This document shows, piece by piece, positions 18,055-26,777 of a stretch of DNA of 64,000 bases; the stretch's first letter is position 1, and the number at the start of each line of letters is the position of its first letter. The notes below the pieces were generated by a model, which searched no databases, was not told the origin of the DNA, and saw only the letters and a program-made list of their open reading frames with translations. A program made the position numbers and the translations under genes. The DNA lies in contig SVFC01000006.1 of the NCBI GenBank assembly GCA_015057035.1, positions 45,565-109,564 of the forward strand. The letters are read 5' to 3'. The stretch comes from Lachnospiraceae bacterium (GTDB taxonomy: Bacteria; Bacillota; Clostridia; Lachnospirales; Lachnospiraceae).

Positions 18055-19248
18055 ATGGAAAGAAAAGTTGGAACTGTTTCAAGAGGTATTCGTTGTCCAA
18101 TCATCCGTGAAGGAGATGACCTTGTAGCAATGACCGTTACAAGCGTTCTCGAAGCTGCGGAAAGCGAAGGATTTGAACTTCGTGACAGAGACGTTATCGC
18201 ATTAACTGAATCTATCGTAGCAAGAGCTCAGGGCAATTACGCATCTGTACAAGATATTGCCGATGACGTTCGTGCTAAACTCGGCGGAGAAACTGTTGGT
18301 GTAATTTTCCCAATCCTTTCTCGCAACCGCTTTGCGATTAACTTAAAAGGTATCGCAATGGGTGCTAAAAAGGTAGTTCTTATGTTAAGCTACCCAAGCG
18401 ATGAGGTTGGTAACGCACTCCTTACCTATGATCAGTTAGACGAAGCTGGCATTAACCCATATTCTGATGTTTTATCATTAGAAAAATACCGTGAACTTTT
18501 TGGTGAAAACGTACACGAATTCACAGGCGTTGATTATGTAGAATATTATTCAAACATCATTAAAGAAGCTGGTGCAGAAGTTGAGGTTGTTTTTGCAAAC
18601 AATCCAAGAACTATCCTGAACTACACTGATTGCATCATCAACTGTGACATTCACACTCGTGTAAGAACCAAACGTATTCTTCGCGAAAATGGTGCAAAAA
18701 TTGTTTGTGGTCTTGACGATATTCTTACCGCTCCAGTAAATGGTAGTGGATACAACTCAAAATACGGCTTACTTGGTTCAAACAAATCTACAGAAGATAA
18801 GATTAAGTTATTCCCTAACGAATGCAAGGACCTTGTTCTTGCTATTCAGGCATCTATTTTAGAAAAAACCGGAAAGCATGTTGAAGTTATGGTATATGGT
18901 GACGGTGCTTTCAAAGATCCACAGGGCAAAATTTGGGAATTAGCTGACCCAGTTGTATCGCCTGCATTTACAGACGGACTTATCGGTACACCAAACGAAT
19001 TAAAATTAAAGTATCTTGCTGATAATGATTTTGCAAACCTTAGTGGTGCAGAATTAAAAGAAGCTATTTCTAATAGCATTAAGACAAAGCAGGACAACTT
19101 AGTTGGTAATATGGCTTCTCAGGGTACCACCCCAAGACAGCTTACCGACCTTATCGGTTCCCTCTGCGACCTTACTTCAGGCTCAGGCGACAAAGGAACT
19201 CCAGTAATCCTCATTCAGGGTTATTTCGACAACTACACAAACGACTAA
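18055..19248 (+). CDS. CofE-like (F420-0:glutamate ligase family) protein
   Basis: A 397-residue protein whose N-terminal part follows the coenzyme F420-0:gamma-glutamyl ligase fold (DRDVIALTESIVARAQGNY, GVIFPILSRNRF, then CGLDDILTAPVNG). CofE adds glutamate to F420-0 in archaea and actinobacteria and is about 250 residues. No F420 biosynthesis genes are here, and gut Clostridia are not known F420 producers, so the substrate is probably different. The ATG at 18055 follows AGAAGG; a frame start at 18007 lies within the probable untranslated leader. Confidence 0.75.
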   Translation: MERKVGTVSRGIRCPIIREGDDLVAMTVTSVLEAAESEGFELRDRDVIALTESIVARAQGNYASVQDIADDVRAKLGGETVGVIFPILSRNRFAINLKGIAMGAKKVVLMLSYPSDEVGNALLTYDQLDEAGINPYSDVLSLEKYRELFGENVHEFTGVDYVEYYSNIIKEAGAEVEVVFANNPRTILNYTDCIINCDIHTRVRTKRILRENGAKIVCGLDDILTAPVNGSGYNSKYGLLGSNKSTEDKIKLFPNECKDLVLAIQASILEKTGKHVEVMVYGDGAFKDPQGKIWELADPVVSPAFTDGLIGTPNELKLKYLADNDFANLSGAELKEAISNSIKTKQDNLVGNMASQGTTPRQLTDLIGSLCDLTSGSGDKGTPVILIQGYFDNYTND

Positions 19249-19409
19249 GAGTCCAAGTGTGAAGAACAAAAAACAAACGCCGTGCAAGCTCGCTTGCTAC
19301 GGCGTTTAATTTTTGTTCTGGAAATTTGGCGATAGCCAAATTGTGTCCAAGTTCAGGCGCGAAGCGACTGGCAGCTGCGTAGCAGCAACTTGGACCGCAC
19401 TTGGACTCT
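19248..19409. repeat. Nested palindromes with terminator between convergent genes
   Basis: Outer arms AGAGTCCAAGTG and CACTTGGACTCT (19248-19259, 19398-19409) enclose three further hairpins: 19263-19319 (AGAACAAAAA with inner AAACGCCG stem, acting as terminator), 19323-19342 (AATTTGGC) and 19345-19395 (GTCCAAGTT/AACTTGGAC). The segment exactly spans the gap between the two stop codons. The repeated GTCCAAG core suggests successive duplication. Confidence 0.8.
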
Positions 19410-19411
19410 AA

Positions 19412-21142
19412 CTAGATGTGTTTAAACATCTGCACTTCGCTAGATAACTCGTCAGAAATCTCTTTATTGCTTTCTGCATCCACACGAATGTTTCCAAGCA
19501 TATCTACTAACTGTGATGTATTATCTGCTACCATAGTTACACCCTGTGCACTTTCTTCTACAGCAGTGTTGATACCATCAATACCCTCGTTAATATTAGC
19601 GATATTTTCTTCTAACTCACCAGATTTGTTATCAATTACATCCATCATAGAATCTAACTTGTCTGCATCATCATAATACTGATTTGCAACATCCACTAAC
19701 TTATCATAGTCTGCAAGAACTGTTCCATCGATGAACTCTAGCATACCATTTGCATTCTGTGCCAAATCTTCTACTGCATCTGTAACAAGAGCACTAATCT
19801 GCTGAATGTTGTTTGCAGTCTCTTTTGAACGTTCTGCAAGGTTACGGATTTCATCAGCAACAACTGCAAAACCTCTTCCTGCCTCTCCTGCACGAGCAGC
19901 TTCAATAGAAGCATTCAAAGCAAGTAAGTTTGTCTGATTTGAAATACCAAGAATCTCGTTAGTAAGTTCATTAATCTTATCAACGCTACGGCTATTCTCA
20001 ACCGCTGATTCCAATGTTCTCTTATTTGCATCAATCATACTGATTGTATTCTCTTTGCTAGTCAAAGCATCTTCTCGAATTCCCTGTGCTTTATCCTTAA
20101 TCTCATCGGTTACGTTAACACCTTCTCTTGCCAGGTCTTTCATACCATGAACCGCATCCATCATGTCACGAGAACCTGCTGCAATCGTATCAAGAGTAGC
20201 AGAGATTTCTTCCATGCTTGCAGACATCTGCTGCATTGTTGCAGATACATCGCTAGCATTGCCTTCAGAGGTTGCGATGTTAGAGTTAATGCTTGCAACC
20301 TGAAGATTCATACCTTCGGAGCCACTACGAAGCTTGAGCATGATATTCTGTAACTGTTCAATAAAGCTGTTAATACCTCTAGAAAGCTGTGCAATTTCAT
20401 CCTGTCCTTTAGCAGCAAGTCTCTCTGTAAGATTACCTTCGCCACGCTGAATTCCTTCTACAATTTCATTCAAATGATTTGTAGCTTTCTTGATTGGTCC
20501 AATAATAGACTTAGCAATCATAATTACCAATACTACTTCCACTGCTAAGATGATAAAGTTTAAGTACAAAGCCATGTTCTGAATAAACTGAACAGATTTT
20601 ACACCATACTGTGCAGATTCTGCTGCGGAAGCCGCTAATTCTGTCGCAAATTCTGTTTGATATCCCTGTAATGTTGTTACGATATCACGCATCAAACCAT
20701 TGTTCTGCTGTGCCTGTGTATAATTCTTCGCTAATACCGCATTAGCAGTAGACAGAATATTTTCTTCTAATGTATGTGTTTGTGCATCATAAGTAGTAAG
20801 AATCGCGATTAATTCCTGGTCTCCAGTCAACTGTGCCAACTCACCCATACGCGCTAAAGAAGCATCAATCGTATCTACAAATCCCTGTACCAATCCTGCC
20901 ATTGCCTGTTTGGTAGTTTCATCTGGATTCAATACCATAAGGTTACTGTACAAACGGATTTCTGCTACATTCTTACTGATTGTTTCATTATGCACCTGCA
21001 TCTCCATATAGGTGTTCTGCAATGATTCAATCGATCTCTTTGCCTCATTCAAACCTGATGTTGACAAGAAACTATATCCTACGAAAAGCACTAGCAGTAA
21101 CGCTAACATAAGATACATTCTCAACCCAATACTTTTTTTCAT
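19412..21142 (-). CDS. Methyl-accepting chemotaxis protein
   Basis: A 576-residue transmembrane chemoreceptor. An N-terminal membrane helix (about 8-28), a helical extracellular domain (about 30-185, four-helix-bundle type), a second membrane helix (about 190-210), a HAMP segment and a long coiled-coil signalling domain follow in order. The tip [26 protein letters not shown] is quoted in part: [19 protein letters not shown] is fully canonical, unlike the receptor at 6 kb. It should feed CheA/CheW. AAGGAGGAG precedes the start. The ligand is unknown. Confidence 0.95.
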   Translation of the reverse strand: MKKSIGLRMYLMLALLLVLFVGYSFLSTSGLNEAKRSIESLQNTYMEMQVHNETISKNVAEIRLYSNLMVLNPDETTKQAMAGLVQGFVDTIDASLARMGELAQLTGDQELIAILTTYDAQTHTLEENILSTANAVLAKNYTQAQQNNGLMRDIVTTLQGYQTEFATELAASAAESAQYGVKSVQFIQNMALYLNFIILAVEVVLVIMIAKSIIGPIKKATNHLNEIVEGIQRGEGNLTERLAAKGQDEIAQLSRGINSFIEQLQNIMLKLRSGSEGMNLQVASINSNIATSEGNASDVSATMQQMSASMEEISATLDTIAAGSRDMMDAVHGMKDLAREGVNVTDEIKDKAQGIREDALTSKENTISMIDANKRTLESAVENSRSVDKINELTNEILGISNQTNLLALNASIEAARAGEAGRGFAVVADEIRNLAERSKETANNIQQISALVTDAVEDLAQNANGMLEFIDGTVLADYDKLVDVANQYYDDADKLDSMMDVIDNKSGELEENIANINEGIDGINTAVEESAQGVTMVADNTSQLVDMLGNIRVDAESNKEISDELSSEVQMFKHI

Positions 21143-21330
21143 ACAAGTCTCCTCCTTGATAATATGAAATAGTTGAGTATATTATACAACGTTTCGACAA
21201 AATGTGCATTATTTTTTTATAAATTTCTTTAATAAAAATCATAAGTAAAAACACTTTTACACATCACAAAAAAAATGATAAAGTTACTATGTTATTTTTT
21301 AATGCATCTTACATAAGGAGATTGATAACA

Positions 21331-22014
21331 ATGAAGAAAATTTATGAAGGCAAAACAAAAGACGTATATAGCCTTGACAACGGCAATGTAATGCTCAAAT
21401 TCAAAGATGATTGTACAGGAAAAGATGGTGTATTCGATCCAGGCGAAAACAGCGTTGGATTAACAATTGAAGGAATTGGTAAAGCAAACCTCATCACATC
21501 TATCCACTACTTTGAGTTATTAAAAGAAGCTGGAATCAAGACCCATTATGTTAGCGCAGATGTAGAAAATGCTACTATGGAAGTTCTTCCTGGTAAGGTA
21601 TTTGGACACGGACTTGAAGTTATCTGTCGTTTAGTTGCAACAGGCAGCTTTATCCGCAGATATGGCGAATATATTGAAGATGGCACCATCTTAGAAGGTG
21701 GCTATGTAGAATGTACTTTCAAAAACGATGCTCTTGGCGATCCACTTGTAACAGGCGAAGGCCTTGCTGCACTTGGCATTATGACACCAGCAATGTTCGA
21801 AAGCATGAAAGAACAGACATTAAAAATTACTAAAATCGTTGCTGATGATTTAAAATCTATCGGACTTGATCTCTGGGATATCAAATTCGAATTTGGTTAC
21901 AACAATGACGAAGTAATTCTTATCGACGAAATCGCTTCTGGTAACATGCGTGTTTACAAAGATGGCAAAATCGTTGATCCTGTAGAATTAACAAAACTTA
22001 TTAACAATCGCTAA
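21331..22014 (+). CDS. purC: Phosphoribosylaminoimidazole-succinocarboxamide synthase
   Basis: A 227-residue SAICAR synthetase, the ATP-dependent addition of aspartate to CAIR in purine synthesis. Family motifs are visible: YEGKTKDVY at the N-terminus, [11 protein letters not shown](I) in the middle and [11 protein letters not shown] near the end (the usual LIDE-SPD site is modified). Length is typical. The ATG at 21331 is preceded by AAGGAG; codons upstream to 21289 are rejected. It is monocistronic and ended by a clear terminator. Confidence 0.95.
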   Translation: MKKIYEGKTKDVYSLDNGNVMLKFKDDCTGKDGVFDPGENSVGLTIEGIGKANLITSIHYFELLKEAGIKTHYVSADVENATMEVLPGKVFGHGLEVICRLVATGSFIRRYGEYIEDGTILEGGYVECTFKNDALGDPLVTGEGLAALGIMTPAMFESMKEQTLKITKIVADDLKSIGLDLWDIKFEFGYNNDEVILIDEIASGNMRVYKDGKIVDPVELTKLINNR

Positions 22015-22019
22015 TTTTT

Positions 22020-22044
22020 AAGGTGTCGCATAAAGCGACACCTT
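22020..22044 (+). terminator. Intrinsic terminator of purC
   Basis: A 10-bp stem AAGGTGTCGC with a 5-nt loop and a run of T residues. Confidence 0.93.
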
Positions 22045-22135
22045 TTTTTGCGAAAAAATACCAGTATAAACTCTTCTCCTCTTTCACAAAATATAATTAA
22101 CCTGACATTTTTTATTTAAAGAAGAGGACTTGTAA

Positions 22136-22462
22136 ATGAGAGTAACAAATACAGTAAAACCCTTAAACCCTGATAACCCTACAATGAACGACGACTACTT
22201 TCTCAGCGCTTCCTACAATGATTGTACAGGGCTTACCCCTACTGTGGCTCACAACGAATATGAGGCAGCTAGTTATAACGAGATTGCTCATTATCTCCCA
22301 CCCGTTGCAGCAAATTCTGTTACTACCACTCCGGGTGATGCACTCCAAAAAGCAGAAGGTATTCACGCAGAAGTAAATACTTTGGACAAAGATACAGAGA
22401 GTGAGCAAGGATTGACAGGAAACCACCGTCTTACCAACACACATCTCTATGACAAAAAATAA
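22136..22462 (+). CDS. Small hypothetical protein with internal repeat
   Basis: A 108-residue hydrophilic protein without recognised family, membrane segment or signal. Two related segments are visible: SASYNDCTGLTPTVA and AASYNEIAHYLPPVA, about 25 residues apart, suggesting an internal duplication. AGAGGA precedes the ATG and a terminator follows directly, so the gene appears real and monocistronic. Its low-complexity Asn/Thr/Pro composition suggests a structural or disordered protein. Confidence 0.65.
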   Translation: MRVTNTVKPLNPDNPTMNDDYFLSASYNDCTGLTPTVAHNEYEAASYNEIAHYLPPVAANSVTTTPGDALQKAEGIHAEVNTLDKDTESEQGLTGNHRLTNTHLYDKK

Positions 22463-22487
22463 GGTGTAGCATCTTGCGCTACACCTT
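22461..22487 (+). terminator. Intrinsic terminator
   Basis: A 10-bp stem AAGGTGTAGC with a 7-nt loop and T-rich tail. Its stem differs from the purC terminator by one base pair, suggesting common origin. Confidence 0.88.
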
Positions 22488-22499
22488 ATACTTTACTAG

Positions 22500-24233
22500 T
22501 TAATCCGCATCGGCCTCATCAGCATCTTCAGTTTCTTTATTCACTTCCAGGATTTCTCCTGTAAGAGCATCCACTTTGTACTCATACTCAACATTCTTTA
22601 CTTCGAATTCGATTTCATAGCAATATGCTCCATCTTCTTCCTCTAATTCACATTTCAGGTCTTTTACTTCCTTCATTGTCACATTAGCATCTTTCAGTAC
22701 CATTGCTAATACTTTTTCTTTCTGGATGATCTGTGGCTTATCCACTGGTCGCTGCTCTTCGTCTTTGTTCTGACCCGCACCTGGCCGCTGTCCTGCATCT
22801 GGCTTCTGTCCCTGACCTGGCTTTTCGTTTCCGGAATTGTTATTGCCAGGTTTTCTATTGTCATCATCGTCATCTTCTTCTGTTTCAGTTTCAATGTGAA
22901 GAATTTCACCACTATTTACATCAATGACGTAAGTATATTCTACACCATCTACTTCAAATTCAACTTTGTAAACATACTTGCCATCTTCTTCATCAAAATC
23001 ACATTCCAAATCACGAAGTTTGTCTCTTGTAAAACCTGCATGATTCATAGCGATTTTCTTAGCATTTCCACGTCCAATTCGAGAAGGATGATCCTTATTA
23101 TCTTCCTTGCCTGGAGTCTTGTCTGGACTCTCCTGCTCTCCTGGTTTTACTTCGTCCGGAGTTGTTTCTTCATCTGGGTTCTGACCTTCTTCTGGAGTTA
23201 CTTCTTCATCCGGAATCTGTGCACCATCATCTTCTTCTGGCTCTTCTGATTTCTCAGACACAAGAATTTCTCCTGTAATGGCGTTTAACTTATATTCATA
23301 TTCATAGCCATCTGCATAGAATTCAATTTCATAAACCATGATACCATCTTCATAGTCCATATCTACTTCTGCATCAACTACATTTTCTACAACAACTGCT
23401 GCATGTGCATATGCAAGTTCTAATGCTTTTGCCTTGCCAAGATACTTGGTTTCACTTGCTGTTCCAGAGGACTGTACATCATCTAATTCTACATCCTTGC
23501 TGTTCCATAAAACTCGGAGTTCATTTACAGTAAGTGCAGCTAATCTCTCATAGGTATATTCATAACCTTCTGCATCTGTGAGTCCAGCTTTGATAATTCT
23601 TGCAATTAATTTTGCTTTTCCATGAGAAATCTTATTCTCTTTTGCGATTTTATCTACTTCTTCGTTTCTTTCATATTCCTGTACAATTACAGATGCCTCA
23701 ATATTACTTCCATCTAAAATTGCTGTAATATCAGTGGAAATTGTTTCCTTCAATGCTGCTGCTTTTTCTGAATTACGGCTGTGTACAGATACCAAAATAG
23801 AATTCTGATCTACAGAAAGATATCCGTTTTTCAGCATAGAACCAATAATAGCATTCACCGCCACTTCCAAATCAACATTGCGGAATTTCATTGTTCCTAC
23901 AACGATTTGAGCATCTTCATTCAATGCTTTCACATCAATTACCTGACCACGGGAATTCACTTCGATTTCAATACTAGGATTAACGTCAAATGCAATCACT
24001 GTTTCAACGTCATTTAAGCCTGTAATCTGACTCGCTCCAATAATACCTACAACCAACACCAGCATCGCTGCCATGGCGGTTGCAATTTTGAAGATAGGAT
24101 TTTTTCTCTTCTTTTCTGTCATAACACCGTCTCCTTTCCTTGTGTCACACTGCGCAAGGATATTGTCGAGAACGTCTGGAACGTTATGTTCAACTGCACT
24201 ATACAATTTTTCTTTTACTCTTCTTTCACTCAT
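22500..24233 (-). CDS. RsgI-type anti-sigma factor with three PepSY domains
   Basis: A 577-residue single-pass protein. A cytoplasmic N-terminal segment (about 1-45) is followed by one membrane helix (about 47-67) and then the RsgI-type periplasmic domain with the conserved FDVNPSIEIEV; in RsgI proteins the Asn-Pro bond is reported to self-cleave. Three PepSY-like domains follow, each ending in a version of DxxTGEI, separated by acidic Pro-rich linkers. The start at 24233 keeps proper spacing from GGAGG and overlaps the sigma stop codon by 8 bp. It should hold the upstream sigma factor until an extracellular signal arrives. Confidence 0.82.
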   Translation of the reverse strand: MSERRVKEKLYSAVEHNVPDVLDNILAQCDTRKGDGVMTEKKRKNPIFKIATAMAAMLVLVVGIIGASQITGLNDVETVIAFDVNPSIEIEVNSRGQVIDVKALNEDAQIVVGTMKFRNVDLEVAVNAIIGSMLKNGYLSVDQNSILVSVHSRNSEKAAALKETISTDITAILDGSNIEASVIVQEYERNEEVDKIAKENKISHGKAKLIARIIKAGLTDAEGYEYTYERLAALTVNELRVLWNSKDVELDDVQSSGTASETKYLGKAKALELAYAHAAVVVENVVDAEVDMDYEDGIMVYEIEFYADGYEYEYKLNAITGEILVSEKSEEPEEDDGAQIPDEEVTPEEGQNPDEETTPDEVKPGEQESPDKTPGKEDNKDHPSRIGRGNAKKIAMNHAGFTRDKLRDLECDFDEEDGKYVYKVEFEVDGVEYTYVIDVNSGEILHIETETEEDDDDDNRKPGNNNSGNEKPGQGQKPDAGQRPGAGQNKDEEQRPVDKPQIIQKEKVLAMVLKDANVTMKEVKDLKCELEEEDGAYCYEIEFEVKNVEYEYKVDALTGEILEVNKETEDADEADAD

Positions 24234-24783
24234 TTGCATTCTCCTCCAATATGCCTTTCAGCTTCTTAAGACCTCTGTGGTACTTTGAAAGAACTGTTGC
24301 CAATGGCAAATCTAAAATCTTAGCAATCTCTCTGTGTTTGAGTCCAGATAAGACATGCAGCACAATAATGTTTCGCTCTTCATCTGAAATCTGCTTGAAA
24401 GCCGCCTCTAGAAGCATTCTCTCCTCCACATCAGGATTTGTGGTCCATAGCTCCTCGACATCCTCCAGACTTTCCGTTGCCTTTACCTTACGAAATTGCA
24501 TCAGGCACTGGTTCTTGGCGATGGTGATCAGCCACGCCATGGGCTTGCCCTTTGCTGTGTAAGAGGCTGCGTTTTCATATACCTTTAGGTATACCTCTTG
24601 AAAAACATCATCTGCTGTGTTCTTGTCTTTTAAGATTGAAACGATAAACGCATAGATTGCTGTGTGGGTTCTTTCATACAAATCTGCTAATGCAGTCTTG
24701 TCACCACTTGCCATTTTTTGAATGGCAGTTTCTAGTCTTCTATTTTCCTGGGAGTTGTATTCATACGACTCTTTTGAATACAT
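24226..24783 (-). CDS. ECF-type RNA polymerase sigma factor
   Basis: A 185-residue sigma-70-like factor with region 2 (DVFQEVYLKVYENAASY, then WLITIAKNQ) and region 4 (LSGLKHREIAKILDLPLATVLSKYHRGLKK). AAGGAGAG precedes the ATG. It overlaps the downstream anti-sigma gene, so the two form a coupled regulatory pair. RsgI-like partners are classically paired with SigI; pairing with an ECF-type sigma is the point of interest here. Target promoters are unknown, with autoregulation likely. Confidence 0.9.
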   Translation of the reverse strand: MYSKESYEYNSQENRRLETAIQKMASGDKTALADLYERTHTAIYAFIVSILKDKNTADDVFQEVYLKVYENAASYTAKGKPMAWLITIAKNQCLMQFRKVKATESLEDVEELWTTNPDVEERMLLEAAFKQISDEERNIIVLHVLSGLKHREIAKILDLPLATVLSKYHRGLKKLKGILEENANE

Positions 24784-24847
24784 TTTTCTCTCCTTTCACT
24801 AGGTAAATGCATGAGCATCTCCTTTTATTGCATTATTGGAAAAAAAA

Positions 24848-24874
24848 GGCACAGTTTAGTGATAAAACTGTGCC
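24848..24874 (-). terminator. Terminator-like hairpin in the sigma operon leader
   Basis: On the minus strand GGCACAGTTT pairs with its complement and is followed by eight T residues. It lies between the likely promoter (-10 TATAAT at 24893-24898) and the sigma start codon, so it should terminate most transcripts within about 50 nt. No other minus-strand gene ends here, so it acts as an attenuator or 5' barrier. The remainder of the 24784-25169 gap shows only A/T-rich sequence and a small dyad AGGAA/TTCCT at 24917-24930. Confidence 0.7.
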
Positions 24875-25169
24875 CCTCGTTAGTTTTATTCAATTATAAC
24901 GTAGTTTTCGAAAAAAGGAAAGTGCTTCCTTATGTTTTTAGAAGATCTCTTTTTATAGAGATATGCAAATTCTCTAAGTTTGGAATAAGTGTGAAAATTT
25001 CAGTTGTTCTATTCATCTTTTTTCATGATCCATCCACAAAGACATTTTATATTCACATTATTTACAATCGCCTATTTATAGGGTATTATTGGAGTGTCTA
25101 AAGACTTGGATGTGATTTACCATTTTTTATACAGACAAATTTCATTTAGATAAGGTGTGATTTTGTTAG

Positions 25170-26021
25170 ATGAAAGTATTTAAATTCAACTCTGCCACTC
25201 CATTTCAATACAACTTCGCAGGCAAATTCACTGCGCCAAATGCGGAATGGATGCACTTAACCAGACAATTATTTGATTTCGAGCTCTTTGTTGTCACCAA
25301 AGGAGTTCTCTATATCTCTGGCAATGATAACGAATATATATTGGAAAAGGGACAGTATCTGTTGATGCCACCCTTTACCTGGCAGCACGGTTACAAATCT
25401 TCCGACTGTTCTTTTTACTGGTTGCATTTTGCTCCATCTAGTTCCTATGATGTAATAGAGGCAGATGCCGTTGGCCATGAACCTGATTCCATTTCCATCA
25501 CCATTCCTGAACAAGGCACCTTGCAGTCCTATGAACGTATGGTGGTTTTAATGAAGCAGTTACAGGATTCTGAACGTCGATACGGCATCAAGTGTCTGAA
25601 CAATTTTAACACCTCCGTCATTCTAGCAGAACTAGGAGCTCAGTGTTTTAGCCGTCAACGCTATAACAACTCTGATAATAGCAGCCAGCTCTATAATGAT
25701 ATTGCAGACTATATTACGCTCAATATCTGTAGCAACCTGAAGGTTTCTGATATTGCTGATTACTTTGGCTATAATGAAAAATACCTGACTACCTATTTCA
25801 AAAAGTGGTCCAAGGTTTCCATCAAACAGTTTATTCTGCAAACCAAGATGGAACACGCCAAAGCAGAACTAAGTGAAACCAATCATTCTATTTCCCAGAT
25901 TGGCTACAACATTGGATATGCGGATCCGCATAACTTCACAAATGCATTTAAAAAAGTCACCGGGCTTACGCCAAGTGACTTCCGTGATAGTTATTCAAAA
26001 CGTCGTCTCTATCAGGAATAA
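25170..26021 (+). CDS. AraC family transcriptional regulator
   Basis: A 283-residue regulator. An N-terminal cupin-like ligand domain (about 20-100, with GQYLLMPPFTWQHGY) is followed by a C-terminal double helix-turn-helix (about 180-275: KVSDIADYFGYNEKYLTTYF and the family signature IGYNIGYADPHNFTNAFK). Such proteins often control carbohydrate genes. The ribosome site AAGGTG is rather far (12 bp). No target gene is directly adjacent; the flanking genes run on the other strand. Confidence 0.92.
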   Translation: MKVFKFNSATPFQYNFAGKFTAPNAEWMHLTRQLFDFELFVVTKGVLYISGNDNEYILEKGQYLLMPPFTWQHGYKSSDCSFYWLHFAPSSSYDVIEADAVGHEPDSISITIPEQGTLQSYERMVVLMKQLQDSERRYGIKCLNNFNTSVILAELGAQCFSRQRYNNSDNSSQLYNDIADYITLNICSNLKVSDIADYFGYNEKYLTTYFKKWSKVSIKQFILQTKMEHAKAELSETNHSISQIGYNIGYADPHNFTNAFKKVTGLTPSDFRDSYSKRRLYQE

Positions 26022-26033
26022 TCAAAGCATTCT

Positions 26034-26777
26034 TTAATACTTCACTTGATAGAGATAAGAGTTGCCTTCTTTGCCGATACGTTCCACCACTTCCATATAG
26101 TCCAGAATATTTAAAACCGTCTGGGCTAACGAGCGCGGAATACGAGCCGCCTTTCCAAAAGTTTTGGAAGTAAAAGTTTCTGCAAGTTCATAAGGCACAA
26201 ATTGCATATAATCTTCTTTGCGGTGCATAACGTATTCTTCACGAATCGCTAAAGGAACCCTGTCATATTTCGATGCGTGATTTTTACGCTGCGGCCCCCA
26301 TCCATTGAGGAGCTTATATTCTTCCATATCCAACAGAAGGAAGTGAATTCGAAGATTCGGATTCTTCAAAAAACTTTTTATTTTGTACAATTCAGGGAAC
26401 CCTGTGTAAGGGTTCCCTTTTCTTGGGGATTTGCGTTTTTCTTGTATCTCTCCTGTTTCTTCATCAATCCAGCACAACCATTTTTCTTTGGCAATGGGAT
26501 AAACTATGGTAACAGGATATTCTGGTAGAAAAGCCTCAAGTTTTTCTCTCATACGGTTAAACTGCGCCGTCTGAATCTCTATAATCTCACCGTCTGAATA
26601 TATGTCTGCATAAAAACGCCCAATGGGAATCTCCTGCTTGTCTTCATCTGGCTCATAGGTGTTTTTCAATATGGCATGCAATGTCTTTTCCGACAAAGTT
26701 CCAATACCTATTCTCTGGCGGTCAATACCTATTATTTTTTCTCTGGCTTTCTGTAAATTCTGTTCTAAATTATTCAT
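26034..26777 (-). CDS. Hypothetical protein with PD-(D/E)XK-like nuclease core
   Basis: A 247-residue soluble protein. An early Glu (LSEKTLHAILK), then Asp in FYADIYSDG and EIQT in EIIEIQTAQF are arranged like a PD-(D/E)XK nuclease site with Gln in place of Lys. A winged-helix-like segment ends the protein (IPRSLAQTVLNILDYMEVVERIG). Its start overlaps the CotH gene stop by 8 bp, so it is translationally coupled to it. No function is established; nuclease activity is inference from motif order. Confidence 0.7.
   Translation of the reverse strand: MNNLEQNLQKAREKIIGIDRQRIGIGTLSEKTLHAILKNTYEPDEDKQEIPIGRFYADIYSDGEIIEIQTAQFNRMREKLEAFLPEYPVTIVYPIAKEKWLCWIDEETGEIQEKRKSPRKGNPYTGFPELYKIKSFLKNPNLRIHFLLLDMEEYKLLNGWGPQRKNHASKYDRVPLAIREEYVMHRKEDYMQFVPYELAETFTSKTFGKAARIPRSLAQTVLNILDYMEVVERIGKEGNSYLYQVKY

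Noticed and set aside
24811..25101. 96-residue plus-strand frame in the sigma-AraC gap
   Set aside because: No ribosome site, unusual composition, overlaps the sigma promoter and hairpin.
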